IMG/VR virus record: IMGVR_UViG_3300036719_000721
Location: 1 to 32,068 of that record
DNA length: 32,068 nucleotides
Strand: one strand, 5' to 3'
Source of the DNA: a virus
Under the pieces are notes generated by a model. That model searched no databases and had not been told where the DNA came from. It saw nothing but the letters and a program-made list of their open reading frames with translations. How positions within the stretch are numbered: the stretch's first letter is position 1; every line of letters begins with the position of its first letter. Positions 12,138 through 22,144 of the stretch are shown here, in pieces. The position numbers were made by a program, and so were the translations under genes.

Positions 12138-12386
12138 CTACTCTCCCTGGCTCAGTGATGCTTGATATGCCGCAACTACCTCGGGGGTCCATAGCGCACC
12201 GGCAACTGCCTGTAGCTCTGTGCAGTCGCCTGTTACGTCGTCGCCGGGGACGCGGACGTGGCGGTGATAGGTCTTGCCAACTTGCTCGCCATCCTTCTCG
12301 ATGATGTCAGCGCGGCGGCACTGGATGATCGAGAAAGGCGGAATGATTTCGAGCTGGTGCTCGTGACGTTCAGTGAAAGTAGCCAT
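12138..12386 (-). CDS. Conserved cyanophage-type protein after the tail fibre, 82 aa
   Basis: An 82-residue protein: FTERHEHQLEIIPPFSIIQC, RRADIIEKDGEQVGKTYHRH, then PGDD and a C-terminal helix ending WTPEVVAAYQASLSQ. The beta-rich first half with 'Y.R.V..PGDD' and the final 'vWTpeviaAYqasi' tail match a small protein I associate with the fibre region of many cyanophages. GGAGGA lies 8 nt before the ATG. It is expressed with, or just after, the fibre. A fibre chaperone or virion role is a guess. Confidence 0.7.
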   Translation of the reverse strand: MATFTERHEHQLEIIPPFSIIQCRRADIIEKDGEQVGKTYHRHVRVPGDDVTGDCTELQAVAGALWTPEVVAAYQASLSQGE

Positions 12387-12447
12387 TAGGAATGTCCTCC
12401 AGACATAACGGGTTTAGGCGTAGTTTTGAGCCATTGCGGGCTAAAGA

Positions 12448-15012
12448 TTAAACAGACCAATAAGTGATCGACCACTGAAACGAAAAGCTTGCGTCTGTCA
12501 TGTCAGCGGAATTTAAATTTGCTCCAGTAGTAACACCACTATTATTCGAATATTTTTTTAGATCTATTGTGGATGTGTTTGGTTGAATTAATGCTCCCAG
12601 CGGAAAGCCGGAACCATTGAATATATTTGGATTACCAAGTAAATATCCTTGAAAAAAATTACCAATATTGGGGGTGGCAAAAGGAAGACCTGTCACAGTA
12701 ACTGGGTTAGCACCAGAGCCAGCACTGCATCTTATTTGACAATACCCGACAAGCGTAACTTGATTGCCCACTTTTGTGTATCTTGCGACATTAGATGTAG
12801 TTGTAAAAGTTGCTCCGGTTGCATTAAACACAGGCGTCCAAGTTCCCTCCTCGTAATCATCCAGCGTATTTGCATTACTTGCTGCAACTGCTGTTGCCGG
12901 GAAGGTGATGCCGCCAGACAGTTCCAAAACGCCACCGTTGGCAGTGGCGGTAGTCGTGCCAACTAACAGGCGTCCACTTGAGTCGCACCTGAATCTTTCG
13001 CTGCCATCAGTGGCAAACACCAACGCATTTGTGCTTCCGTGTTGATACTGAACATAGCCACGGTATGCGTCTGCTCCACTGGTTCCATCTGCAAATGCAA
13101 TGGTTCCAGAGTTTGAGGTGCCAGAGACAATGGTTACACCTTGATCACCGCTTGAGCCGACAACAAGCTGGTTAAACCCAGCGTTATAACTGCCAGGCCC
13201 AGTATTGCCAATCCCTAAGCGGCCTGAGGAGTCAATCCTAGCCGCTTCTGTCCCACCGGCAGTTCGGAAAATTAATGGAGAAGCACCAATAGACAAACTC
13301 GTATAGGTGTCACCTACATCATTAATGCCAATTAATGAGTTTCCGTATGTTGGGTGGCTATATATCCAAGTGTTCTTGTCGGTGCCGCTTTTAACGTGCA
13401 AATTAGCATTAGGCGTCGTAGTCCCCAGACCTAAGCGGCCCGAGCTGTCGATACGAAGACGCTCAGTACTGTTGGTGGCAATAGCAACAGCATTCGCAGC
13501 AGGCAGATAAGTACCGTTAGTGGGTACCGAGCTTCCGGTAGGAATCAGAGCAGCAGCACTGGAGGTTCCAGTGGTAACGACGTTCTGGCTGCCGAAGTTA
13601 GGACTGATCTTGGTACCAGCAATAGCAGCAGAGGCATTAACATCACCATCAACAATGGTTCCGTCAAGAATCATCGTGCTGGTAACAGTACCAGTGTCAG
13701 CAGCAGTAATAGCTGTTCCAGTTACTTTTGCTTTGTCAATGCTTCCAGCGAGCATTGTGTTAGTAACGCTTCCCGTATCTCCAGTTGTAACAACCGTTCC
13801 AGTGACGTTTGGAAGCGTAATGGTCCTATCAGCAGTCGGATCCACAACTGCCACCGTCGTTTCAAAGGCATTCGCAGTGGAACCTTCAAACGTCAGAGAG
13901 CCAGTAGTTCCGATCTCCAGGTTGCCGGTGACTGTACCACCCTGAAGCTTCAGATACCGAGTTTCCGAGTCATTGGCAAAGTAGCCAAGGAAGGTAAAGA
14001 TACCAGGAGGGGCATCATACCGCAGACGGAAGGTCAGACCAGGGGCACCAACCAGACCAACAGTCACACCAGTGATCAGAGCCGAGGACTCCGCACCAGT
14101 AGAATCGGTCAGCTCAAAGTAGTCACCGTTTGTCGGGGTGAGAGCTGCCAGAGCAGTCAGGTTAGCAACCGGAGTGTAGATCACAGCACTGGCCACAGCC
14201 GCAATCGCACTATTAGCAGTACTAATAGCAGTATTGGAGTTGCTCAGAGCCGTGTTAGCGGTGCTCAGGGCGTTGTTTGCCGTTGTCGTGGCTGCATTAG
14301 CCGTAGCAACAGCTGTGGTAGCATTGGAGGATGCTGTGTTGGCAGTGGTAACGGCGTTGCTGGCATTCGTGGATGCCGTGTTGGCCGTACTGATTGCTGT
14401 GGTAGAGTTGCTGAGAGCTGTATTGGCTGTGCTGGTGGCAGCATTGGCCGTTGATACAGCTGTACTAGCAGCAGAGCTGGCAGCATTTGCCGTGGTAACC
14501 GCAGCAGAGGCGTTTGAAGAGGCAGTGTTGGCCGTCGAAACAGCAGACGCAGCACTGGCATTGGCTGCGTTTGCCGTTGACACAGCAGAGTTGGCCGTGC
14601 TAACAGCAGTAGACGAGTTGCTGAGGGCGGTATTGGAAGTACTGAGAGCCGTGTTGGCTGTGGTCAGTGCCGTGTTAGAGGTGGTCGTGGCACTGTTGGC
14701 TGTATTGCTAGACTCTTGTCCAAGATACAGCAGCTGATCAAAGTCACTATTGAGATCAGACGCTCGGATGGACGACCCTGGCGAAAAGACGGCCTGAAGG
14801 GTCGAATCATCCGTTTCCCGATAAATCCGAATAGCTACCCCTGCTCCAGGGGCTGTGGTAAATTGAATTGTGGTTGCGTTAGCAAAGGTATATGCAGTTG
14901 TAGGAGAGCCGTTAAGGGAAACCTTTACGTCACTCTGGTCAAGATATGGGAAAGTAAAAGAATACAGGGTGGTCGAACCATTCCCTGTATAGCTATTCGA
15001 TGTAATGGCCAT
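12448..15012 (-). CDS. Tail fibre protein (T7 gp17-like N-terminus)
   Basis: An 854-residue fibre. Residues 1-100 match the T7 gp17 N-terminal tail-attachment domain (YSFTFPYLDQSDVKVSLNG, ASDLNSDFDQLLYLGQE). Residues 102-276 are a low-complexity rod of about 7-residue units rich in Ala, Thr, Asn and Ser. Residues 300-500 hold beta-type modules. Three copies of DSSGRL (522-527, 594-599, 678-683), the first two followed by GLG or GIG, mark repeated shaft segments typical of cyanophage fibres. The tip begins near TLDDYEEGTWTPVF (716-729). There is no obvious auto-cleavage chaperone. It is longer than T7 gp17 (553). Its ATG overlaps the gp16-like stop (TAATG). Confidence 0.9.
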   Translation of the reverse strand: MAITSNSYTGNGSTTLYSFTFPYLDQSDVKVSLNGSPTTAYTFANATTIQFTTAPGAGVAIRIYRETDDSTLQAVFSPGSSIRASDLNSDFDQLLYLGQESSNTANSATTTSNTALTTANTALSTSNTALSNSSTAVSTANSAVSTANAANASAASAVSTANTASSNASAAVTTANAASSAASTAVSTANAATSTANTALSNSTTAISTANTASTNASNAVTTANTASSNATTAVATANAATTTANNALSTANTALSNSNTAISTANSAIAAVASAVIYTPVANLTALAALTPTNGDYFELTDSTGAESSALITGVTVGLVGAPGLTFRLRYDAPPGIFTFLGYFANDSETRYLKLQGGTVTGNLEIGTTGSLTFEGSTANAFETTVAVVDPTADRTITLPNVTGTVVTTGDTGSVTNTMLAGSIDKAKVTGTAITAADTGTVTSTMILDGTIVDGDVNASAAIAGTKISPNFGSQNVVTTGTSSAAALIPTGSSVPTNGTYLPAANAVAIATNSTERLRIDSSGRLGLGTTTPNANLHVKSGTDKNTWIYSHPTYGNSLIGINDVGDTYTSLSIGASPLIFRTAGGTEAARIDSSGRLGIGNTGPGSYNAGFNQLVVGSSGDQGVTIVSGTSNSGTIAFADGTSGADAYRGYVQYQHGSTNALVFATDGSERFRCDSSGRLLVGTTTATANGGVLELSGGITFPATAVAASNANTLDDYEEGTWTPVFNATGATFTTTSNVARYTKVGNQVTLVGYCQIRCSAGSGANPVTVTGLPFATPNIGNFFQGYLLGNPNIFNGSGFPLGALIQPNTSTIDLKKYSNNSGVTTGANLNSADMTDASFSFQWSITYWSV
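14185..14709. repeat. Degenerate 21-bp periodic repeat in the tail fibre gene
   Basis: This stretch encodes fibre residues about 102-276. Near-identical units of roughly 21 bp (7 codons: patterns such as STANTAL and SNSTTAI) recur more than 20 times with third-position drift. The protein pattern (Ala at regular spacing, Thr/Ser/Asn between) fits a long trimeric rod. Such DNA is prone to unequal recombination, so rod length may vary between relatives. Confidence 0.8.
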
Positions 15013-18000
15013 TAGAACTCCAGAAGAGATTCAAGTTCAGGATTGGGTCCAAAGTCACCTTGAAGGGCACGAATATCACGGTCACGGCTCTTAGCCACGA
15101 GCGCACGATACTCAGGGTCTTCCTCAAAGAGACGGCGAAGAGCAGCCTTCTTAAACTGACTAACAATGTTATTGATCTGTTTAATGTGCGGAGGCGCTGG
15201 TCCTTCTTCACCAGTGATAACCATGTCAGCCGTAATGGGCCGACCTTTGTATGCGTTGGCCATTGCCTTCCAGGAAGGATTATCAAAGGCCTTCTTCAAC
15301 TCACTACGCAGTCCAGAAGATGCAAGAATCTCTGCCAACCGTTCCCGTTGTTGCGGAAGCAGTTCAACATTATCTGTGCCTCTCTTGAGGATTTGATTTG
15401 TTGGGTATCCAATCTCCGTCAGCTTACGCACCACCGGATCATTATCGGCATCGTAAACACGAATGGGACTCACGGCATTGAAGATGCCACCACCAGTGCT
15501 ACGGATCTTCTTGCCGGTAATGGGGCTGGTCACGGTTGCCAGATCACGGCCAAAGCCAGGAGCTGCCGAAACCAACATACGATCCAGTTCCCCACGGGTT
15601 TCCTTGAGATACGGATCCAAGGAGTTGGCAAAGGCACGCCTAACACCGGAGTACGGAAGAACCGTGTTGACGGAGTTAAGGAGGAAGTTCATTCCGCTAG
15701 GATCTGTGAGAGCCTTTGGATTGAGCATTTCTCCAAGCGTTGCAATACCAGCAAGGAAACTCTTGTCGGTATACGATGCCATGATGGAATACTGAAGCTG
15801 ACGCAGGACATTGCCTGCCGCTTCCGCACCACCAACCTTCACAAGCCTCATTGCATCAGCAACAATGGCAAGCATCGAGTTGACGGGTTCAAAGGAGGCA
15901 TAAGACACCCACTTATCGCCCACCTTGATGGACATAGCAGGACGACCTTCTTCCCTCCAGGCCTGACGTTCGGCTTGATCAAATGGAAGGTTTCCAGTGA
16001 TGTCGGTTGACAAACCAAGCATGACCATGGTACCAACCAACAGAGTTCCGGTTGCTTCCCTTCCCTCCATCTCAGCAATCAAAAGCTGGTCTCCACTCTT
16101 CAATGCTGCCTGATAGGTTTCACTGAATTGACGGATGCCACGGCTAACGATTGGCATATGCTCCAGACCATAACCAAGCAGGTTGGCAGGAGTACGAATA
16201 AAGGGAATGAACAGGCGTCCAAGACCAAGGGGTGCTTGATCAACCGCGTTGGCAATGCTATTAACCCAAGAGGATGGCTCATTCTGGAAGGAAACACGCT
16301 CGGCGTAGTCAAGCAGATCCTTATCAACGATGCGTCCCGTCTGAGGGTCAATGCCCTTAGAAAAGCCATCAATGTACTTGTTGAACAGTGTATCCACATC
16401 AGCATCATCTGCCGAGTGAGCCATTGCCTCATACATTGCCTTGGAGTGCATCCGATACCGAGCCGACATTCCCTTAAAGAAGTCATCTCCAGCCATCAGA
16501 GCACGGCTAGGCCAGGACAGCCATGGATTGTTCAGAGCCTTGTAGGTGTTGTAAAGTAGACCAGCAGCCACCTTCTCACCATCAGTTCTAGCAGCAAGAT
16601 TCATTTGCTCCAGAATGGCTCTGGTTTCAAAGTCATCCACCACGAACTTCTGATTGAAGTTAACCGAGTCTCCAGTACGTAGCGTTGTCAGAGCAGTCTG
16701 CCAGGAGTCTCCGATGCTGTTGAACATGCCATGGAGGCCAGCAACAGAACTTGCCCGCAGGTTCTTATCATTCTTCAACACACCACGCAGGTATGTCGAG
16801 AATGGACGCTCCAGCAACGAATAGGTATTACCAAAGGTGTTGCGGAGGTGGGTAATAGGACCAGACAGCATCGACTGATACATGCTGGTTGTCAGAGCGT
16901 TGATGCCCTGTCTAACAGCAACCGCACCAAATCGAACGGTCTTGGATGGATCACCACCAGCAAGAACCATCGCTTGGATCAGCTTATCCAGCTCTTCCTG
17001 TGCCTTTGGATCACTGCTGCGTTGGAGCTGCTTAACGCGAAGTGCCCACTCACGGATCTGACCACGAGTAATCTCAGCATTGGCTCCTTCCGCAACATCA
17101 TCAAACACCTCAGCATTTGACTTGAAGATGTTCAGGGTAGAACCAGTCTTGTATGCTGTGTATTTGTGGAAGTCAAGCAGGGTAACCAAACGATCAACAA
17201 TACGATCATAGGTATTGCCAGTCAGTTCTCCGCTTTCCCGCAAAGCCGCAGCGTTGGTTGCAAGCTCGTTAATCTGAAGTGCCGTGTCACGAATGAGAGC
17301 TTTAGTGACAAGGATACCCTTCTTTGAAAGGACCTTACCAGTCACATTTTCTGGATCAATCAGCTCTGCCTGCCTCATCAGATCGATGAGCTGCTCGTTG
17401 CTGGTTTCTCCATCAATCGCGGCTCGGAAGTTTTGAAGTTCCTCAGCAGCAGACTTAACAACTCCATTGACGGAGGTTCTTGCCTCAGCAGCAGCTTGTT
17501 GGAGATCGGTGCGCTTACTAATCTCACGAATCAGTTGCTCAGCATCTCCGGTAATGTTGGAGATCCTAAACTGAGCATCCGTCATCATGTGGGTAGCGCC
17601 CCTCACCGTACCAGGCGGTAGGTCCACCCCAGCAGCCCTTGCACCGGGCGTTGAATAGGCTTCGTACTGTTGGGCCACGGCTCGTGTTGGATTACCCTCC
17701 ACGACCCTTGCAGCGGCCTCCTGTGGCAAAAGCTCCTTGGCATCGTCTGGATCATAGCCACGAGAAATGGCCTCATCCAGCTCTTCAATGTTCTTGTTGA
17801 CCGAATCAAGGGTTTCCTTGAGAGCAACAAACTGGGTATCGGTTTCATCAATACCAGACGCCCGCATGGCATCCAGCTGTTCGCCGTACCTTGTTTGAAG
17901 ACCAGTCAGTTCGTCCAGCTCCATCTGCTGGGCTTCACCCCACCGGTTGGCTTCAACTTCAACCGCCTTGACACGCTCAGCTTCGATCTCTTTTGCCTTG

Positions 18001-18980
18001 ACTTCGGTTGCTTTAAGACCGGCAACAACTGCTTCTTCCTTTGTAGCGCCTGCCTTCAGGGCTGCCTGCGCTGCTTTACGGCCAAACAAAAGGAATCCAG
18101 CTCCATCCACAACCGAACCAAAGACGCCACCCTCAAGGGTACCCTTCAGTTTAGAAGTAAAGATGTTATCATCATCATCAGAAGCAAGAGCAAGGAGGAA
18201 TGAATCCTTAACAGCACTGTCTTGGGGAAGCAGATCCTTGACCATCTTGGAGAAGTTGCCATCATCCTTAGTGGTCAGCATGAAGTCAGCCACAGCACCA
18301 GGAACAATGCCAGAAGCAATTGCACCACGGAGACCTACACCCTTTGTACCCAGCTGAACCAGGCTCTTTGGTAGGAACTTGGCAGCCTGACGGGTAATAA
18401 CAATCAGATTAGCAAGCTTGGCTGCCGTTTGTCCAATCTGTGTTTTTGGTTTGCGAATACCGAATGAGTAAGCAGCAGCAGTGTACCGATCACTAAACGG
18501 ATCTTCGGTAGGCTTGACTTTACCACCGGTAAGCTTAAGAGCCCCAGCCTTAAGGATGTCCCCAGTAAGATCCAAAGTATCCAGGGTGCTTTCAACAGCA
18601 CCAACACCAACGTTGGTGACCACCCGAATAGCTTCGGCTCCGAAACTTTTATCAGCTTCTATTTCTCGACGAGCACGAGCAGTAAGCCCAGTCTTTTCGG
18701 CTTCTGCACGCCTCTGAAGGTATCCTTCTTGAAGATTAGTACCAAAGGTGTTATCAATGGCACCAGTAACAGCTTCGGCGGCATCAAAGCCACTCATTGC
18801 CTGCTGAATGCCAGCAAGAGGATTGACCGTAGTAGGTCCTGTTTCCCCTTTCTTTACCTTTTGTTGCTCTTGAGCAGCTTCTTCAACGGCTTGGAACTTT
18901 TCTTGTTCCTTCTCGTATTGATCGCTAGTATAATACGGATCTGTTGGACCAGACCCAACAGGACCAGTTAATTGAGACAT
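15012..18980 (-). CDS. Internal virion protein D (T7 gp16-like)
   Basis: From the ATG at 18980 (MSQLTGPVGSGPTD) the product has 1322 residues, almost exactly T7 gp16 (1318). A longer frame would start inside the terminator at 19018-19047, so it is rejected. gp16 proteins leave the capsid at infection and help build the DNA conduit across the cell envelope. The N-terminal lytic transglycosylase seen in T7 gp16 is absent here; that activity is on the neighbouring gp15-like protein instead. Visible features are an Ala/Glu-rich coiled-coil stretch (after about residue 310) and several amphipathic helices in the second half. A CCCC-GCA-GGGG hairpin (18990-19000) lies just ahead of the ATG. Confidence 0.85.
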   Translation of the reverse strand: MSQLTGPVGSGPTDPYYTSDQYEKEQEKFQAVEEAAQEQQKVKKGETGPTTVNPLAGIQQAMSGFDAAEAVTGAIDNTFGTNLQEGYLQRRAEAEKTGLTARARREIEADKSFGAEAIRVVTNVGVGAVESTLDTLDLTGDILKAGALKLTGGKVKPTEDPFSDRYTAAAYSFGIRKPKTQIGQTAAKLANLIVITRQAAKFLPKSLVQLGTKGVGLRGAIASGIVPGAVADFMLTTKDDGNFSKMVKDLLPQDSAVKDSFLLALASDDDDNIFTSKLKGTLEGGVFGSVVDGAGFLLFGRKAAQAALKAGATKEEAVVAGLKATEVKAKEIEAERVKAVEVEANRWGEAQQMELDELTGLQTRYGEQLDAMRASGIDETDTQFVALKETLDSVNKNIEELDEAISRGYDPDDAKELLPQEAAARVVEGNPTRAVAQQYEAYSTPGARAAGVDLPPGTVRGATHMMTDAQFRISNITGDAEQLIREISKRTDLQQAAAEARTSVNGVVKSAAEELQNFRAAIDGETSNEQLIDLMRQAELIDPENVTGKVLSKKGILVTKALIRDTALQINELATNAAALRESGELTGNTYDRIVDRLVTLLDFHKYTAYKTGSTLNIFKSNAEVFDDVAEGANAEITRGQIREWALRVKQLQRSSDPKAQEELDKLIQAMVLAGGDPSKTVRFGAVAVRQGINALTTSMYQSMLSGPITHLRNTFGNTYSLLERPFSTYLRGVLKNDKNLRASSVAGLHGMFNSIGDSWQTALTTLRTGDSVNFNQKFVVDDFETRAILEQMNLAARTDGEKVAAGLLYNTYKALNNPWLSWPSRALMAGDDFFKGMSARYRMHSKAMYEAMAHSADDADVDTLFNKYIDGFSKGIDPQTGRIVDKDLLDYAERVSFQNEPSSWVNSIANAVDQAPLGLGRLFIPFIRTPANLLGYGLEHMPIVSRGIRQFSETYQAALKSGDQLLIAEMEGREATGTLLVGTMVMLGLSTDITGNLPFDQAERQAWREEGRPAMSIKVGDKWVSYASFEPVNSMLAIVADAMRLVKVGGAEAAGNVLRQLQYSIMASYTDKSFLAGIATLGEMLNPKALTDPSGMNFLLNSVNTVLPYSGVRRAFANSLDPYLKETRGELDRMLVSAAPGFGRDLATVTSPITGKKIRSTGGGIFNAVSPIRVYDADNDPVVRKLTEIGYPTNQILKRGTDNVELLPQQRERLAEILASSGLRSELKKAFDNPSWKAMANAYKGRPITADMVITGEEGPAPPHIKQINNIVSQFKKAALRRLFEEDPEYRALVAKSRDRDIRALQGDFGPNPELESLLEF

Positions 18981-19017
18981 ATTAAATACCCCCGCAGGGG
19001 ACAAAAGGTTGGCAAAT

Positions 19018-19047
19018 AAAAAAGGGGAACCAGCGCACCAGTTCCCC
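19018..19047 (-). terminator. Rho-independent terminator between gp15- and gp16-like genes
   Basis: On the minus strand GGGGAAC, a 10-nt loop, GTTCCCC (7-bp stem, 19024-19047), then six T. It begins 13 nt after the gp15-like stop codon. It lies between two late genes that must both be expressed, so it probably lowers gp16-like mRNA rather than stopping it. Confidence 0.85.
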
Positions 19048-19060
19048 AACAAAGAAATGA

Positions 19061-22000
19061 TTAAAGTCTACCAGACTGAATGCTTTGCTTGATCCGATTG
19101 GCCAACGGCTTCCACCTACGATAAGGGGTCATCGATGTGCTGCCTTTCGGAGCTGGAGCCAAGAAGTCAATGCTGGCAATGGTTCCATCTTGAGACACAA
19201 CACGTCCAGTACCACCCTGTTTGCCTAGCACGGAGCCAATCGATACTTGATCGCCTTCTCGTACATTAATCGCATCTAGGTGGGCATAAACCACATCAAC
19301 GGGTTCTCCAGTTTGGGTATCGGTTGATTCGACAACAATCATGTTGCCATAGTTCCCGTAATTTCGTCGGATCTCTTTGACCCTGCCAGGAAGCACTGCA
19401 CCGAATTGTTTATCCGCAAACCAAAGATCTAATCCAGGTTGAAAGGAGTTACCGGGTGTTTCAATCCGAACAGACTGAACATTGGTGGGAGAGAAGTTGG
19501 CCCGACCACCACGGGCCTGGCTAAAACCCTCTCGCTTGAGCTGAGAGTAAATACGACGGGCTTCACCCATGTATTGAAGGTAACGCTTGTCTCTAAAGGC
19601 ACCCCATGCACCTGTACCATCGGTACTCAGCATCTGTGCCATCACACGAGCGTTTGTTTCTGGATCCTTCAATTCTTCAGCACTACGAAGACCGTAACGC
19701 CTCAGACGATCAGGACCAAGATTACCAATCATGTTGATTTGCCAGAGTCCATAGGAATCATCTCCAGTTTGTGCGTTCTGATTACGAACACCGGAGTCAC
19801 CAGAAGACTCAGCCATGCCAACGGCTGCCATCAGAATAGCTCTTTCTGGATCAAGTCCATTTTGAAGAGCTAACTGAAGCATTTCCCTTGTGCCTACTCT
19901 TGCGCCTGGTTTCAGGTCAACAGCAGGCCCAGGACCTTTCCCGATTTCTCTGATCCGCGCCGCTCTTTGTTGTGCCTCTGCAATGCGTCGCAGCTGTAAC
20001 ATTTGGTCCAGGTAATTGTTGCTGGAAACCAGACGTTCGGTAGCGCGAGGGGCAACAGACTGAAACTCAGTAAAACGCTTCGCTTGCGGACTATTGGTAA
20101 TCGGGGTTGGGTCGAGATCATTAATTTGTGCTTGGTTGTTCAGCAGCTGGATCAAACCTCCGGGGTTGGATGTCGCAAGCGTCGCAGCTCGCGGCGTAGG
20201 AGGTTGGCCATTCAGAAAACGATTGATGTTGTCTTCTGTTTCTGCTTTGGACAGTTGCCGAGACCCACCAGAAGTGAGCCTACGGAGTTGGATGGTTCTA
20301 GGATCGAAACCACCCGCATCAGGGACATAGCCCCGAAGTGTTGATTTTATCTTATCAGGAGTGACCGCTGGGTTGCCGCTGATGGGACGAGTTGTCCAAT
20401 CCTTTGTGGTAGGGCTTTGTTGGAAGTAACGACCAACCACACGTGGCAACTGATTTGTCAGCAGCTGATTGATGTCATTATCCTCCAAAGGCTTGCCTTG
20501 ACGCCGTGCTGAATCGTATGCTTTGTAAGCAATATCAGCAAGATCGTTGGTTACTTGCTCAACATGGAAGGTGTGCTTGAGAGGAGTGCCGAATGGATTG
20601 AGGCTAATTGCTCCAGCTTCCCTAAGGTGTGCCTTGACTCCATCAGCAATGGTTTTACCGAACTGCTTCATAAAGTCATTACGGTCAGATCCAGTTGAAT
20701 AGTCATCCAACTCATCGACCATGTTAGCAGTGAGAAGACCTGCCTGGAAATCCTTATCAAGCTGTGCCTTTGATGGACGCTGTCCTTGAGCAATGCCTTG
20801 ACGGTACTGACGGTAGAGCGTATAATCCACATTCTCAGGCTCAGCAAGAAGCTCTCCACGCAATTGAAGTGCCCTGGAGCTGCCTTGATCCGCCAACAGG
20901 CCAAGCGTTTGAACCGTCTGCCGCTTGAGCAGCTTTAGCTCTTGAGCAGGCATGTTAACATCCTGCCGTGCCTTGATTAGGGTATCAATGGCGCGTGTTG
21001 CCAGCTTCTCTCGTTCTGCGTCTGCCCGCTGTTCAAGAGCAACGGCTCGATCGTTGATGCCATCCGCAGCAGCAGAAAACTGATCAGCATAGGCTGAACC
21101 AAGAGAAATGCTGTTTGGATCGTTGGCAATCTTGGGAACCTGAGCCAGATTAGCAAGAAGCGATTCAGCAACGTCCTTTGGAAGTGATTTGATGCCAGCA
21201 AGAGCCCGCTCAAGTGCCCTATCAGACGCAGCACCACGACTTAGTCCACCCTTGATCTGATAATCAGAGGTAAGCCGTTGGAAGCTTTCTGACATATCGC
21301 CAGAAGTCATTGAAGGGTTGCTGAACTCACTGATGGTTTGACCATCCAGATCGCTAACAGCATTTTCTCGGGCCTCCTTTGCCTTGCCCATCAATTGGTT
21401 GGTGGACAATTGACCACGAACTGCTTGAAGGGTAGGAGCCAGATGCTCAACAATGATAGCAGGGTTGACCTGCTTGACACCATAATCAGCAAGGAACTGC
21501 TGCTGAGCTACCTCAAGAGCGGCCTCAATTTCGGCTGGATTGGCTGCCTGGTTAGGAGCAATGAAGCGTCCATCAGGTAGAGGAACAATCGGCTGAGTGC
21601 CCTCCATAAACGACGAGAAGAAGGCTTGTGATTTGGATGCCGCCTTCTTGGCAGTACCAACAGCCTGGCCATATGCCCTCCATCCAGAGATGGCTTGGCT
21701 CTTGTTACGGAACTCTTCAGCAACAGCAATCTGTCCCTGACTTTCCAGAGTACTAGCAACAGAGTTATCAGCCTCAGCAGATTCCTTCAGGATCAAGGAA
21801 TCACGCCGATGCTTTTCCAAAAACTCAGGCTTTAGTTCAGCAGTACCATTGATAACATCTGCCAAACCAAGAGCATACTGTTCTTCGTTCTTGCGCTTGA
21901 CAGTGCTCTGGACAAACTCATTAAGAGTGCCACTAAACTGAGTCAGAGCCTGAATGTCAGTCTCAAGGTTACGAGCATACTGACGTTCTTGAAGATTCAG

Positions 22001-22144
22001 GATCTCCTTGTACTTGCCAACATCCCGCTGTCCTGACTCAAGGATCTGTTGGCTAGGATCGTAGACACGTCCAGGTCGAAACTCACCACCCTGCTGGTAG
22101 CCAGTCAGATTGATGCGTTCTCCTTTGGGTTCATAGATAGCCAT
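19061..22144 (-). CDS. Internal virion protein with transglycosylase and M23-like domains (gp15-like)
   Basis: A 1027-residue protein in the T7 gene 15 position (T7 gp15 is 747). The first 700 residues are long helices typical of internal core proteins. Residues about 751-875 form an SLT/lysozyme-like transglycosylase: AVGMAESSGDSG with catalytic Glu779, then YGLWQINM (798-805). Residues about 898-1000 resemble an M23 (LytM) domain: the first zinc His is Gln902 (FQPGLDL), Asp906 is kept, YAH is kept at 953-955, and the final HxH reads SID (991-993). Two zinc ligands are therefore missing and peptidase activity is unlikely; it may only bind peptidoglycan. It is coupled to gp14 by TAATG. Confidence 0.85.
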   Translation of the reverse strand: MAIYEPKGERINLTGYQQGGEFRPGRVYDPSQQILESGQRDVGKYKEILNLQERQYARNLETDIQALTQFSGTLNEFVQSTVKRKNEEQYALGLADVINGTAELKPEFLEKHRRDSLILKESAEADNSVASTLESQGQIAVAEEFRNKSQAISGWRAYGQAVGTAKKAASKSQAFFSSFMEGTQPIVPLPDGRFIAPNQAANPAEIEAALEVAQQQFLADYGVKQVNPAIIVEHLAPTLQAVRGQLSTNQLMGKAKEARENAVSDLDGQTISEFSNPSMTSGDMSESFQRLTSDYQIKGGLSRGAASDRALERALAGIKSLPKDVAESLLANLAQVPKIANDPNSISLGSAYADQFSAAADGINDRAVALEQRADAEREKLATRAIDTLIKARQDVNMPAQELKLLKRQTVQTLGLLADQGSSRALQLRGELLAEPENVDYTLYRQYRQGIAQGQRPSKAQLDKDFQAGLLTANMVDELDDYSTGSDRNDFMKQFGKTIADGVKAHLREAGAISLNPFGTPLKHTFHVEQVTNDLADIAYKAYDSARRQGKPLEDNDINQLLTNQLPRVVGRYFQQSPTTKDWTTRPISGNPAVTPDKIKSTLRGYVPDAGGFDPRTIQLRRLTSGGSRQLSKAETEDNINRFLNGQPPTPRAATLATSNPGGLIQLLNNQAQINDLDPTPITNSPQAKRFTEFQSVAPRATERLVSSNNYLDQMLQLRRIAEAQQRAARIREIGKGPGPAVDLKPGARVGTREMLQLALQNGLDPERAILMAAVGMAESSGDSGVRNQNAQTGDDSYGLWQINMIGNLGPDRLRRYGLRSAEELKDPETNARVMAQMLSTDGTGAWGAFRDKRYLQYMGEARRIYSQLKREGFSQARGGRANFSPTNVQSVRIETPGNSFQPGLDLWFADKQFGAVLPGRVKEIRRNYGNYGNMIVVESTDTQTGEPVDVVYAHLDAINVREGDQVSIGSVLGKQGGTGRVVSQDGTIASIDFLAPAPKGSTSMTPYRRWKPLANRIKQSIQSGRL

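Noticed and set aside
12387-12447. Two micro-frames (MAQNYA and MSGGHS) before the 82-aa gene
   Set aside because: Six codons each; the second simply spans the ribosome binding site GGAGGA. Probably chance, though a leader-peptide role cannot be excluded.
15060-16010. Plus-strand frame of 316 codons
   Set aside because: Antisense to the gp16-like gene; no motif and no ribosome binding site.
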